Shown one piece after another: positions 44,047 to 53,562 of a DNA stretch of 64,000 nt. The stretch is from NCBI RefSeq assembly GCF_002093115.1, contig NZ_NAAD01000007.1:79915-143914 (forward strand), in the 5' to 3' direction. The DNA is from Geothermobacter hydrogeniphilus. GTDB taxonomy: Bacteria; Desulfobacterota; Desulfuromonadia; Desulfuromonadales; Geothermobacteraceae. The notes below the pieces were generated by a model. That model had not been told where the DNA came from and ran no database searches. It worked only from the letters and a program-made list of their open reading frames with translations. A program made the position numbers and the translations under genes. The stretch's first letter is position 1; each line of letters starts with the position of its first letter.

Positions 44047-44075
44047 TTGACCTGAACGTAAAGGTCGTATATAAG
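44047..44075 (+). promoter_or_regulatory. fadL promoter with MerR/LiuR-type operator in the spacer
   Basis: TTGACC (44047-44052) and TATAAG (44070-44075) have a 17-bp spacer occupied by the palindrome GACCTGAACGTAAAGGTC (44049-44066). Near-identical boxes lie before fadD and etfB. The rest of the 43800-44153 gap is AT-rich with nothing else recognised. Confidence 0.72.
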
Positions 44076-44153
44076 CCTGATGAACAGGTTGAAATGTGCT
44101 CGTCGGGAGGGGCCCGGCGGTTGGTGATGGTTTATAGCAAAGGAGTTGGCAGG

Positions 44154-45524
44154 ATGAAACAATTGTCAGTGGTTGGAGCGGCAGTTATGTTGGTGTTCGG
44201 AATGGCGGCATCTTCCTTCGCCGCCGGGTTTGCGGTTATTGAGCAGAGTGTGTCGGGTCTCGGCAATGCCTTCGCCGGTGCTGCGGCGTCGGCCGAAGAC
44301 CCGACGACGATCTTTTACAATCCCGCGGGAATGACTCGTCTTAAAGGTCAGCAGGCGACAGCCGGTATGCATGTCATTTTTCCGCAGAGCGATTTCAAGG
44401 ATGACGGGTCCTCGGCCGTTTCGCCTCTGCTTGGCGGCGGCGCTCTGACCGGAGGTGATGGCGGTAACGGTGGTGAGGCGGTCGTGGTGCCAAATGCGTA
44501 TTACAGCATTAATTTTGACAATGGTTGGGTGGCCGGTCTCGGCATCAACTCTCCCTATGGGTTGGTCACGGATTGGGGTGACGGCTGGCAGGGGCGTTAT
44601 CACGCCCTGCGTTCCGATGTGTTGACGGTGAATATCAACCCTTCGGTTGCTTACAAGGTCAATGATCATTTCAGTGTCGGTGTCGGTGTCAGTGCCCAGT
44701 ATGTCGATGCCGAATTGTCTCAGGCAATCGATTTCGGGTCCATTGCCTATGCCACGTCCGGCTTTAACTCGGCTTTGAGTGGGCTGCCGCAAAATCGGGA
44801 CGGCAAGGTGACTCTGGAAGCCGATGACTGGGCTTACGGGTTCAATCTCGGTGCCCTGATCGAGGTGGATGAAAATACCCGCTTCGGGATCGCCTATCGT
44901 TCTGAGATCAGCTACACGGCGGAGGGTGATGCCGACTACGTAGTACCGAACGTGATCAGCGGTGATCCTTTGCTTGACGGTGGAATTAAGGCCGCTTTCA
45001 GCGATGTGGCCGCCAAGGCGGATCTGGACCTGCCGGCAACCGCCTCGGCAAGTGTCTATCACCGTTTCAACGATCAGTGGGCGGTGATGGCCGATGCCAC
45101 CTGGACGCAGTGGAGCAGCTTTGACGAGTTGCGGGTGAAGTTTGCCGATGGCCGCGCCGATGCCGTTACGACCGAGAACTGGAATGACTCCTGGCGCTAT
45201 TCGGCCGGATTGACGTACAGCCCGAGCGAGGCGCTCGACCTGCGCTTCGGCCTGGCATACGATGAGACGCCGATTCCGGACAACTATCGGACTCCGAGGA
45301 TTCCGGGCGACAACCGTTTCTGGGTCGCGACCGGTCTCGGTTATACCTGGACAAGCTTCAAGCTTGATGTCGGCTACGCCCACCTTTTTGTTGACAACGC
45401 CCGGAGCAATCGTCAGGCCGGAGTCGATCCTCTCAATGGGGAAGACTTTTTCAAGGGGACTTTGTCGGGTGAGTACGAGAGTTCTGTCGATATTGCCAGT
45501 GTGCAGTTGACTTACTTGTTCTGA
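44154..45524 (+). CDS. fadL: FadL/OmpP1-type outer-membrane long-chain fatty acid transporter
   Basis: From ATG 44154 (AGGAG 8 bases upstream) the 456-residue protein has a signal peptide (LVFGMAASSFA), mature start AGFAVIEQSVSGLGNAFAG, the FadL landmark AEDPTTIFYNPAGMTRLKG, and a C-terminal barrel with many aromatic strands ending VQLTYLF. It would bring fatty acids across the outer membrane. It is followed by repeat copy C and then fadD; operator and neighbours place it in the beta-oxidation regulon. Confidence 0.92.
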   Translation: MKQLSVVGAAVMLVFGMAASSFAAGFAVIEQSVSGLGNAFAGAAASAEDPTTIFYNPAGMTRLKGQQATAGMHVIFPQSDFKDDGSSAVSPLLGGGALTGGDGGNGGEAVVVPNAYYSINFDNGWVAGLGINSPYGLVTDWGDGWQGRYHALRSDVLTVNINPSVAYKVNDHFSVGVGVSAQYVDAELSQAIDFGSIAYATSGFNSALSGLPQNRDGKVTLEADDWAYGFNLGALIEVDENTRFGIAYRSEISYTAEGDADYVVPNVISGDPLLDGGIKAAFSDVAAKADLDLPATASASVYHRFNDQWAVMADATWTQWSSFDELRVKFADGRADAVTTENWNDSWRYSAGLTYSPSEALDLRFGLAYDETPIPDNYRTPRIPGDNRFWVATGLGYTWTSFKLDVGYAHLFVDNARSNRQAGVDPLNGEDFFKGTLSGEYESSVDIASVQLTYLF

Positions 45525-45530
45525 TCTTGG

Positions 45531-45691
45531 CCTGAATCAGTGAGCCCCTTGTCGGTGAAGAGTGCAGGCCATTGACCTGCCTGAGCACCCCAAAATCACC
45601 AGCGAACCTATGGGGGCGCTTCAGATTTTCGGGAACCTCATTCAGGTCAAGTGCTTGTACTCTTCATCCAGCAGGAACTCACTGATTCAGG
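45531..45691 (+). repeat. Copy C of the dispersed ~160-bp palindromic element
   Basis: It has perfect 14-bp terminal inverted repeats (CCTGAATCAGTGAG / CTCACTGATTCAGG) and aligns with the reverse complement of copy B throughout. It starts 6 bp after the fadL stop codon, so it may also serve as the transcript's 3' structure. Confidence 0.88.
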
Positions 45692-45920
45692 CATGTGTTC
45701 GATCGGTCGCCCGAATGTTGGGCGGCCGATCGGTCTTGCCGTAGACTGAAGGTGGCCGTGTCTTGGTATCGTTCTGACAGCGGCGTCCAGGGTTGCTGTG
45801 TCGGGGTTTTGGGGGGCTGTCCTGACCGGCTAAATATTTTGAATAAAAGCATAAATTTTCATGTTTCGATTGCTTTGTCCGGTGTTCGGGATAATGTATC
45901 AAAAGGTGTTTTAAATTGTG

Positions 45921-45949
45921 CTTGACGTGAACGTAAAGGTAAGGTAGAA
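45921..45949 (+). promoter_or_regulatory. fadD promoter with MerR/LiuR-type operator
   Basis: TTGACG (45921-45926) and TAGAAA (45944-45949) have a 17-bp spacer containing GACGTGAACGTAAAGGTA (45923-45940), which differs from the fadL box at two positions. The predicted transcription start (~45956) falls at the fadD start codon, implying a leaderless or very short-leader mRNA. Confidence 0.65.
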
Positions 45950-45956
45950 AGTAGCT

Positions 45957-47828
45957 ATGGAGCCGATGATGAAGACTGAGCCGTTGAACCTGCCGTTTCC
46001 TTCCGTGCCCGCCATGTTGCGAGATTGCGGTGAACGTTTTTGTGACCGTGATGCCCTCAGCTACAAAAAGGATGGGCAATGGAAATCGCTCAGTTACGGC
46101 CAGTTTTACCAGCGGGTGCTGATGGCGGCTCGTGGTCTCGGCAAGCTGGGAGTTGAGCCGGGCGAGAAGGTTGCAATCCTGTCGGAAAACAGGGCCGGCT
46201 GGGTCATTGCCGATCTCGGCATTCTCTGTGCCCGGGCCGTGACCGTGCCGATCTATGCTACCAACACCGCGGCCCAGGTATCTTATGTGCTGCAGCATTC
46301 CGGAGCGCGTATCGTCTTTGTCTCCAATCGCCTGCAGTATGAAAAATTACTCGCGGTCCGTGATCAGCTGCCCGAGCTGGAAACGGTGATTGCATTTGAG
46401 CGCTTCATCGGCGACAAAAGTCTGCCGGTTTTCCATCTCTATCAGCTTTCCGAAATCTCCCATCCCATCAGTGCTGCCGAGCAGCAGCAGATCGAGACGC
46501 AAATGGCGGAAATCGGGCCGGATGACCTGCTGACCCTGATCTACACTTCGGGAACGACCGGGGTTCCCAAGGGAGTCATGCTGACCCACGCCAACTTTCT
46601 GATTGATGCCCGGATCGGTCTCGATCGTCTCGGTGGCCGGAACAGTCGGGAGACATTTCTCAGTTTTCTTCCCCTGAGTCATGTTCTGGAGCGGACGGCC
46701 GGGTATTACGCCGCCCTGATGAGCGGCAGCCGGATCGCCTTTGCCGAGAGTGTCGACAAGGTGGTGGAGAATATTGTCGAGGTGCAGCCGACGGCGATGG
46801 TCAGTGTGCCGCGCCTGTTTGAAAAAATTTATTCACGAATCTACGAAAACGTCCACCTGATGTCGCCGCCGAAGCGCAAGCTGTTTCATAGGGCGGTCGA
46901 GGTCGGTCGTCAGTATGTCTATCGTCGTTATATCGAGGGGAAGCCGACCGGGTTGCTCGGCGCCAAATACCGTTTTTACGATCGCCTGATCTTTGCCAAG
47001 ATCCGCCAGAAGTTCGGCGGCCGGCTGAAATTTTTTATCAGCGGTGGGGCACCACTCGACAAAACCATTAACGAGTTTCTGTGGATTATCGGTATCCCGG
47101 CTTTCGAAGGATATGGTCTGACCGAGACCAGCCCGGCGATTACTCTCAGCAGTCGTGAGCAGAACCGTTTCGGTTCGGTCGGTCGGCCGTTGGAGCATAC
47201 CGAGGTGAAGCTGGCCGAGGATGGTGAACTGCTGGTTCGGGGGCCGCAGGTGATGAGGGGCTACTACCGTAATGAAAAAGCGACCTCCGAGGCGATGGAA
47301 AACGGCTGGTTCAAAACCGGTGATATCGCTCGTATCGACGAGGATGGCTACGTTTATATCGTTGATCGCAAGAAGGAGATTATTGTCACCGCCGGCGGCA
47401 AGAATATCGCGCCGCAACCACTGGAAAACGAATTGAAGCTCGACAAGTACATTTCTCAGGCCTATGTCTACGGTGATCGCAAACCCTACCTGGTGGCGCT
47501 GATCACCCCCAATCTGGAGCGTTTGATTGAGCTGGGCCACGAGAAAAATCTGGATTATTTCGACATCGAAGAATTGGTTGCCAATGAGAAGGTACGGGCG
47601 GTTTTTGCCGAACGCATTGAGCAGCTCAATGAAAAGCTGCCGTCCTACGAGACGATCAAGAAATTCGTGCTTTTGCCGCGTGATTTTTCGGTGGAAGGGG
47701 GCGAGCTCACTCCGACCCTGAAGCTGAAGCGCAAAGTTATCTATGAAAAGTACCGTGAGCGGATCGAATCCCTCTACGATCAGAACGGGACGACCGCAAA
47801 TCAGAACCACCAAGGAGAAACAGCATGA
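45957..47828 (+). CDS. fadD: Long-chain fatty acid--CoA ligase
   Basis: The 623-residue AMP-forming enzyme has the P-loop-like LIYTSGTTGVPKGVMLTHAN, FEGYGLTETSPAIT, GWFKTGDIARIDEDGYVYI and the catalytic-lysine region DRKKEIIVTAGGKNIAPQ. It activates imported fatty acids to acyl-CoA. The start may be ATG 45957, 45966 or 45969; the predicted transcription start is right at 45957, which favours a leaderless start or one of the later ATGs. Its stop overlaps fadN by 4 bases. Confidence 0.92.
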   Translation: MEPMMKTEPLNLPFPSVPAMLRDCGERFCDRDALSYKKDGQWKSLSYGQFYQRVLMAARGLGKLGVEPGEKVAILSENRAGWVIADLGILCARAVTVPIYATNTAAQVSYVLQHSGARIVFVSNRLQYEKLLAVRDQLPELETVIAFERFIGDKSLPVFHLYQLSEISHPISAAEQQQIETQMAEIGPDDLLTLIYTSGTTGVPKGVMLTHANFLIDARIGLDRLGGRNSRETFLSFLPLSHVLERTAGYYAALMSGSRIAFAESVDKVVENIVEVQPTAMVSVPRLFEKIYSRIYENVHLMSPPKRKLFHRAVEVGRQYVYRRYIEGKPTGLLGAKYRFYDRLIFAKIRQKFGGRLKFFISGGAPLDKTINEFLWIIGIPAFEGYGLTETSPAITLSSREQNRFGSVGRPLEHTEVKLAEDGELLVRGPQVMRGYYRNEKATSEAMENGWFKTGDIARIDEDGYVYIVDRKKEIIVTAGGKNIAPQPLENELKLDKYISQAYVYGDRKPYLVALITPNLERLIELGHEKNLDYFDIEELVANEKVRAVFAERIEQLNEKLPSYETIKKFVLLPRDFSVEGGELTPTLKLKRKVIYEKYRERIESLYDQNGTTANQNHQGETA

Positions 47829-50215
47829 GGCAGATTAATCGGGTTGCCGTACTCGGCGCCGGTGTCATGGGGGCGACCATCGCCGCTCACCTGGCCAATG
47901 CCGGTCTGGAAGTCGAATTGCTCGACATCGTTCCACGTGAACTGGAAGAAAACGAAAAGGCTGCGGGACTTACCCTGGCGGATGAAAAGGTTCGCAACCG
48001 GATTGCGGCGGCAGGACTGAAGGGGCTGATGAAAATGAAGCCCGCGCCCTTCTATCTGAAAGACTATGCGGCCCAGATCCGGCCCGGCAACTTCGAGGAT
48101 CATCTTGATCGTCTCAAGGAGTGTGACTGGGTGGTGGAGGTGGTCATCGAGCACCTGCCGATCAAGTTGCAGTTGCTGGAGAAAGTGGTCCCCTTCCTCA
48201 ATGACCGGGCAGTCCTGTCGACCAATACCTCCGGCCTGTCGGTCAATGCCATCGCCGAGGCGTTGCCGGCCGAGGTCCGCAAACGCTTCCTGGTGACCCA
48301 TTTCTTCAACCCGCCCCGCTACATGCGGCTGCTCGAGGTGGTCGGCTGCAATGAGGCCGATCCCCAGCTGGTTGCCGAGATGGCGGAGTTCCTCTCCCGG
48401 CGCCTGGGCAAGGGGATCGTTCACGCCAAGGACACCCCCAACTTCATTGCCAACCGGATCGGGGTCTACGCCATCTACAAGGGCATCCAGCACATGATGG
48501 AGATGGACCTGGGCATCGAGGATGTTGATGCGGTCGCCGGACCTGCGACCGCCCGTCCCAAGTCGGCGGCCTTCCGGACCGCCGACCTGGTCGGCAACGA
48601 CACCCTGGTGCATGTCGGCAACAACTCCTATGAGCTGCTGCCGGACGACGAAGAGCGCGAGGTGTTCAAGGTTCCCGAGTTCATGCAGCAGATGATCGAG
48701 AAGAACCTGCTCGGCAACAAGACCAGGGGCGGTTTCTACAAGAAGACCAAGGATGAGAACGGTAAGCGGGTGATTCTCGCCTACGACTGGCGGACCGGCG
48801 AGTACCAGGCGGCCAGGCGGCCGAAGTTTCCTTCGGTCGAAGCGGTCAAGCAGGTCGATGATCCGGCCCGGCGCCTGCGCGAGGTGGTCAACGGCAAGGA
48901 CCAGGGCGCCGAGTACGCCTGGCGGACCCTGCGCGACACTCTGATTTACACCGTCAATCGTATCCCCGAGATTGCCGACGACGTGGTCAATATCGACAAT
49001 GCCATGAAGTGGGGCTTCAACTGGGAGATCGGCCCCTTCGAGATGCTCGATGCCATCGGCGTACCGGCTTTTGTCGCGCGGGCCAAAAAGGACGGGGTCG
49101 CGGTGCCCGAGGCCCTGGAAGGGATCGAGTGTTTCTACCGCTTCAACGAGCGCGGTGAGCGGGAATATTTCGATTTCGCCAGTCGCGGCTACCTGGTGCG
49201 CGAGATTCCCGCCGGCCAGGTCGATCTCGAGGTGATCCGCCGCAGCGGCGGCGTGGTGGAGAAGAACGCCGGTGCCTCCCTGCTCGATCTCGGCGACGGG
49301 GTCTTCTGCCTCGAGTTTCATTCGAAGATGAACAGCATCAGCGGCGACATCCTCTCCCTGACCCAGAAGGCGGTCAAGCGCGCCGAACGCGAGGGGGTGG
49401 CCCTGGTGGTCGGCAACGAGGGACCCAATTTCTCGGTCGGCGCCAACCTGATGCTGCTCGCCGTGGCTCTGGCCGAAGGCGCCTTCGAGGATATCGACCT
49501 GATGGTGCGCCAGTTCCAGAAGGCGACCATGGCCCTGAAATACGCCAAGGTGCCGACCGTGGTCGCGCCCTTCGGCATGACTCTGGGCGGCGGCGCCGAA
49601 TACACCCTGCACGCCGACGCGGTGGTGGCCCATGCCGAGACCTACATGGGCCTGGTCGAGATCGGGGTCGGGCTGATTCCGGCCGGCGGCGGCACCAAGG
49701 AGATGTGTCTGCGGGCGGTCGAACTGGCGACCCGTAACGGCACCGATGTCACCCCCTTCCTGTTCAAGCATTTCCAGCAGATCGGCATGGCCAAGGTCGC
49801 CATGGGGGCCATGGAACTGTTCGATATGAACTATCTGCGCCGTGGTGATTCGGTGACCATGGACAAGAGTCGGCAGATCGCCGATGCCAAGCAGAAGGCC
49901 CTGGCGCTGGCGACCAATTATCGTCCGCCGCGTCCGGCCCAGGATATTCCGGCGCCGGGGCGTTCGGTGGCGGCCAGCATCAAGAGCCAGCTCTGGAATA
50001 TGCGCATGGGCGGTTTTGTGACCGAGTACGAGGAGCAACTCGGCGGCGTTATTGCCGATGTTATCTGCGGCGGAGATGTTCCGGCCGGCACCCCGATCAG
50101 CGAGGATTACCTGCTCAAGCTCGAACGCGAGGCGTTCCTCAAGCTCTGCGGTCAGAAGAAGACCGCTGAGCGGATCCAGCATATGCTGAAGAAGGGCAAG
50201 CCGCTGCGGAATTAA
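47825..50215 (+). CDS. fadN: Bifunctional 3-hydroxyacyl-CoA dehydrogenase/enoyl-CoA hydratase (FadN type)
   Basis: The 796-residue protein has the dehydrogenase first (VAVLGAGVMGATIAAHLANAG, NTSGLSVNAIAEALP, THFFNPPRYMRLLEVV) and the hydratase domain last (~residues 480-640: FSVGANLMLLA, GGGAEYTLHADAVVAHAE, MGLVEIGVGLIPAGGGTKEM with the two catalytic glutamates). That order and length match Bacillus FadN rather than E. coli FadB, where the hydratase comes first. It is coupled to fadD by an ATGA overlap and followed, after a hairpin-rich gap, by the thiolase gene. Confidence 0.93.
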   Translation: MRQINRVAVLGAGVMGATIAAHLANAGLEVELLDIVPRELEENEKAAGLTLADEKVRNRIAAAGLKGLMKMKPAPFYLKDYAAQIRPGNFEDHLDRLKECDWVVEVVIEHLPIKLQLLEKVVPFLNDRAVLSTNTSGLSVNAIAEALPAEVRKRFLVTHFFNPPRYMRLLEVVGCNEADPQLVAEMAEFLSRRLGKGIVHAKDTPNFIANRIGVYAIYKGIQHMMEMDLGIEDVDAVAGPATARPKSAAFRTADLVGNDTLVHVGNNSYELLPDDEEREVFKVPEFMQQMIEKNLLGNKTRGGFYKKTKDENGKRVILAYDWRTGEYQAARRPKFPSVEAVKQVDDPARRLREVVNGKDQGAEYAWRTLRDTLIYTVNRIPEIADDVVNIDNAMKWGFNWEIGPFEMLDAIGVPAFVARAKKDGVAVPEALEGIECFYRFNERGEREYFDFASRGYLVREIPAGQVDLEVIRRSGGVVEKNAGASLLDLGDGVFCLEFHSKMNSISGDILSLTQKAVKRAEREGVALVVGNEGPNFSVGANLMLLAVALAEGAFEDIDLMVRQFQKATMALKYAKVPTVVAPFGMTLGGGAEYTLHADAVVAHAETYMGLVEIGVGLIPAGGGTKEMCLRAVELATRNGTDVTPFLFKHFQQIGMAKVAMGAMELFDMNYLRRGDSVTMDKSRQIADAKQKALALATNYRPPRPAQDIPAPGRSVAASIKSQLWNMRMGGFVTEYEEQLGGVIADVICGGDVPAGTPISEDYLLKLEREAFLKLCGQKKTAERIQHMLKKGKPLRN

Positions 50216-50220
50216 CAGAG

Positions 50221-50378
50221 TTAAAATCTCGGGCCACCAAGACGCCAAGAACACCAAGATAGACAAGAGCGAAAATCATGGCTTCGACAGAATTGATTTA
50301 CAGTTTTTCTTGGTGAACTTGGTGAACTTGGTGTCTTGCGCGAGCAAAGCGAGCGGGTGGCAACAAGAATTTTAAAAC
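50221..50378. repeat. CCAAG-type long hairpin element between fadN and fadA
   Basis: GGGCCACCAAGACGCCAAG and ACACCAAG on the left face CTTGGTGAACTTGGTGAACT and TTGGTGTCTTG on the right, so the spacer RNA can fold into a long imperfect hairpin; outer TTAAAAT..ATTTTAA extends it. The right arm ends GAGCAAAGCGAGCGGGTGGC, nearly identical to part of the next element at 51600. It fills the gap before the fadA ribosome site. Confidence 0.75.
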
Positions 50379-50420
50379 CATGGGTCAGTGACAAGACTGA
50401 CGCCTGTTTCGGAGGACAAC

Positions 50421-51593
50421 ATGAACACCGCATACATTCTGGCTGCCTACCGGACCCCCGGGTGCCGGGCGAAAAAGGGAAAATTCAAAGATATGCGCCC
50501 CGATGACCTTGCCGCCGAAGCGATTCGCGGTCTGGTTGAGCGGACCGGGGTCGATTCGGGAAAGATAGATGACGTCATTCTCGGCTGTGCTTTCCCGGAA
50601 GGGGAGCAGGGGATGAACATGGCCAAGGTTGCCGCCAGTCGGGCCGGATTGCCCTGTTCGGTGCCGGGTATGACCATCAACCGCTTCTGTTCTTCAGGTC
50701 TGCAGAGTATTGCCATGGCGGCTGAGCGGATCATGGCCGGTTTCGCCGATTGCATTATTGCCGGAGGCGCCGAGTCGATGACCATGATTCCCATGGGGGG
50801 GAGCAAGTACAGCGCCAATCCCGGGCTGGTGGGCAGCTGGCCGGAATCCTATGCCAGCATGGGCATCACCGCCGAATTGGTGGCGGAAAAGTACGGGATC
50901 GCCCGCGAGGACCAGGACCGGTTCGCCCTTGCCAGTCACCAAAAGGCGGCGGCTGCCATTGAGGAAGGACGTTTTACCGATGAGATTCTGCCGGTCGAGG
51001 TCGAGCATGTTGCGATGGTCGGCAACAAGCTGCAGAAACAGCTTGAGACGGTGGCCATCGATGATGGTGTCAGGGTTGATACCAGCCTCGAAGGGTTGGC
51101 GAAGCTGAAGCCCGCCTTCCGTCTCGGAGGTTCAGTGACCGCCGGCAATTCTTCGCAGATGACCGATGGTGCCGCCGCCACGCTGGTGGTCTCGGAAAAG
51201 TTTCTCAAGCAGCTCGGCAAGGATCCGGTCGCCCGTTTCGTCGCCTTTGCCGTCCGCGGAGTGGCGCCGGAACTGATGGGCATCGGTCCGGTGGAAGCGA
51301 TTCCTGCCGCTCTGGAGATGGCGGGTCTGAAGCAGGATGACATCGACCTGCTGGAACTGAACGAGGCCTTTGCGGCCCAGTCCCTGGCAGTATTGCGGGA
51401 ACTGAAGCTCGATCCGGAGATCGTCAACGTCAATGGCGGTGCCATCGCCCTCGGTCATCCTCTCGGCTGTACCGGGGCCAAGCTGACCGCCACCCTGCTC
51501 AATGAACTCGGCCGTCGCGGTGGGAAGTACGGCATGGTTTCCATGTGCATCGGCGGCGGCATGGGTGGCGCGGGGATCTTCGAGAAGCTTTAA
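50421..51593 (+). CDS. fadA: Acetyl-CoA acyltransferase (3-ketoacyl-CoA thiolase)
   Basis: The start at 50421 is preceded by GGAGG and gives 390 residues. Thiolase marks are the acylated cysteine in INRFCSSGLQSIAMAAERI, GGAESMTMIPMGG, the NEAFAAQ motif, GGAIALGHPLGCTGAKLT and the C-terminal CIGGGMGGAGIFE. It performs the last step of beta-oxidation. Its place between fadN and fadE mirrors Bacillus fadNAE. Confidence 0.95.
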   Translation: MNTAYILAAYRTPGCRAKKGKFKDMRPDDLAAEAIRGLVERTGVDSGKIDDVILGCAFPEGEQGMNMAKVAASRAGLPCSVPGMTINRFCSSGLQSIAMAAERIMAGFADCIIAGGAESMTMIPMGGSKYSANPGLVGSWPESYASMGITAELVAEKYGIAREDQDRFALASHQKAAAAIEEGRFTDEILPVEVEHVAMVGNKLQKQLETVAIDDGVRVDTSLEGLAKLKPAFRLGGSVTAGNSSQMTDGAAATLVVSEKFLKQLGKDPVARFVAFAVRGVAPELMGIGPVEAIPAALEMAGLKQDDIDLLELNEAFAAQSLAVLRELKLDPEIVNVNGGAIALGHPLGCTGAKLTATLLNELGRRGGKYGMVSMCIGGGMGGAGIFEKL

Positions 51594-51599
51594 AAACTT

Positions 51600-51740
51600 T
51601 TGGGCCCCAAGGCACCAAGGCGCCAAGGAAAAGCAAAACCAGAATCTATTTGGAGTTAACACCCAGCAGATTGAAGATTTTCTTGGTGTCCTTGGCGTCT
51701 TGAGTGAGCGAAGCGAACAGGCGGCTAAAGATTTTCTGAT
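51600..51740. repeat. CCAAG-type long hairpin element between fadA and fadE
   Basis: CCCCAAGGCACCAAGGCGCC on the left faces CTTGGTGTCCTTGGCGTCTT on the right around an AT-rich loop, and the right arm continues GAGTGAGCGAAGCGAACAGG, homologous to the element at 50221. It is a second copy in the same orientation, again exactly in a gap inside the fad operon. Confidence 0.75.
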
Positions 51741-51774
51741 TTTATAAATCAACGAAGAAACAGGAGAAAAGAGG

Positions 51775-53559
51775 ATGAAAATGGACCGCAAAATACTCAA
51801 AGGCGGTGAATACCTGATTACCGAGACCGGGTGTGAAGATGTTTTTACCCCGGAGGATTTTACCGACGAACAGCGCCAGATCGGCGAGACCACTGAGCAG
51901 TTCGTGGCCAATGAGATTGCCCCGCATATCGAGGAAATCGATGGCGGCAATTTCGACCTGGTGGTCGAGGGGATGGCCAAGGCCGGCGAACTCGGCCTGC
52001 TGATGATCGATGCTCCCGAAGAGTACGGTGGACTGGAGCTTGACAAGGCGACCAGCATGCTGGTCGGCGAGAAGATCGCTCCTGCGGGCTCATTCTCGGT
52101 TGCCTATGCTGCTCATACCGGTATCGGTACCCTGCCGCTGGTCTATTACGGTACTGCAGAGCAGAAAGAGAAATATCTCGAAAAGATCATTACCGGTGAA
52201 TGGTGTGCCGCCTACTGCCTGACCGAGCCCGGTTCCGGTTCCGATGCCCTCGGCGCCCAGGCAACCGCCACCCTTTCCGAGGACGGCAAGCACTACATCC
52301 TCAACGGCACCAAGCAGTTTATCACCAACGGTGGTTTCGCCAGGCTCTACACGGTCTTTGCCAAGATTGACAAAGAGCATTTCACCGCCTTCCTGGTCGA
52401 GCGGGATTTTGAGGGTCTGGTGGTCGGCGCCGAGGAAAAGAAACTCGGCATCAAGGGCTCCTCGACCACCCAGATCATCCTCGACAACTGCAAGGTTCCG
52501 GTTGAGAACGTCCTTGGCGAGATCGGCAAAGGTCACAAGATTGCCTTTAACGTCCTCAATGTCGGGCGTTTCAAGTTGGGGGCCGGGGTGACCGGAGCCG
52601 CCAAGATGGCCCTGGTAGAGGCAATCCGCTATGCCAATGAACGCAAGCAGTTCGGTCAGCCGATCAGTTCCTTCGGCGCCATCCAGGAGAAGATTGCTGA
52701 CCTGACCGCCGATATTTTCGCTTCCGAATCCCTGATTTACCGCCTGGCCGGCCTGCTTGACACCAAGCTGGCCACCCTCGACAAGTCGATCGACAACTAT
52801 TACGAGGAATACCAGAAGGGGATTGAAGAGTACGCTCCCGAGTGTGCCATCGCCAAGGTCTTCTGTTCCGAAGTGCTGGCCCGGACCGTGGATGAGGTGG
52901 TGCAGATCCACGGCGGCTACGGATATGTTGCCGAGTACCCCGCCGAACGCTTCTACCGTGATGAGCGGATCAACCGGATTTTCGAGGGGACCAACGAGGT
53001 CAACCGGATGCTGATTCCGGGGATGATCCTGCGCAAGGCGATGAAAGGGGAGCTGCCGCTGCAGGCCGAGGCGATGAAGGCCTTCGAGTCGCTGATGACG
53101 CCGAGCTTCGAGGAGCTGGACGAGTCAGATCCCTTTGCCGCCGAGAAACAGCTGCTGGCCAATCTCAAGACCCTGTTCCTGATTCTTTCCGGCGCCGGGG
53201 TGCAGAAATACATGAATAAACTGGTCGACGAACAGGAAATCCTGATGGCGGCGGCCGACCTGGCGATTCAGATCTTCGCCATTGAAAGTGCCCTGTTGCG
53301 TGCCGAGAAAATTTCCCCCGCGGTGACCGAACGCAAACGTGAGCTGCTCAGGGCCGCGGTCAAGGTTTTCTGTTTTAATGCCGCCGAAATCGCCGGCAGC
53401 GCCGCGAAGCGGGGTGCTTATTATATCGAGGAAGGGGATACCCTGACCATGATCCTTTCCGGCGTGCGTCGCTTCAGCAAATATGACGCCAGCGGTTTGC
53501 TGCAGGCCAAACGGGCCCTTGCGGCAGCAGCAATCGAAGACGAGAAGTATCTGTTTTAA
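51775..53559 (+). CDS. fadE: Acyl-CoA dehydrogenase (FadE/VLCAD type with C-terminal extension)
   Basis: The 594-residue flavoenzyme has N-terminal and middle domains (MIDAPEEYGGLELDKATSM, AYCLTEPGSGSDALGAQATA, FITNGGFARLY), the catalytic glutamate in RINRIFEGTNEVNRM, the helical stretch VQIHGGYGYVAEYPAERFYR, and about 170 extra residues at the C-terminus as in VLCAD and Bacillus FadE (also 594). It makes the first oxidation of acyl-CoA and would pass electrons to ETF, encoded at 63916. AGGAG precedes the ATG. Confidence 0.94.
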   Translation: MKMDRKILKGGEYLITETGCEDVFTPEDFTDEQRQIGETTEQFVANEIAPHIEEIDGGNFDLVVEGMAKAGELGLLMIDAPEEYGGLELDKATSMLVGEKIAPAGSFSVAYAAHTGIGTLPLVYYGTAEQKEKYLEKIITGEWCAAYCLTEPGSGSDALGAQATATLSEDGKHYILNGTKQFITNGGFARLYTVFAKIDKEHFTAFLVERDFEGLVVGAEEKKLGIKGSSTTQIILDNCKVPVENVLGEIGKGHKIAFNVLNVGRFKLGAGVTGAAKMALVEAIRYANERKQFGQPISSFGAIQEKIADLTADIFASESLIYRLAGLLDTKLATLDKSIDNYYEEYQKGIEEYAPECAIAKVFCSEVLARTVDEVVQIHGGYGYVAEYPAERFYRDERINRIFEGTNEVNRMLIPGMILRKAMKGELPLQAEAMKAFESLMTPSFEELDESDPFAAEKQLLANLKTLFLILSGAGVQKYMNKLVDEQEILMAAADLAIQIFAIESALLRAEKISPAVTERKRELLRAAVKVFCFNAAEIAGSAAKRGAYYIEEGDTLTMILSGVRRFSKYDASGLLQAKRALAAAAIEDEKYLF

Positions 53560-53562
53560 GCC

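Noticed and set aside
47801..50266. Open frame of 821 codons antisense to fadN
   Set aside because: It mirrors the fadN coding frame, has no family motif, and long antisense frames are expected in GC-rich genes with strong codon bias.
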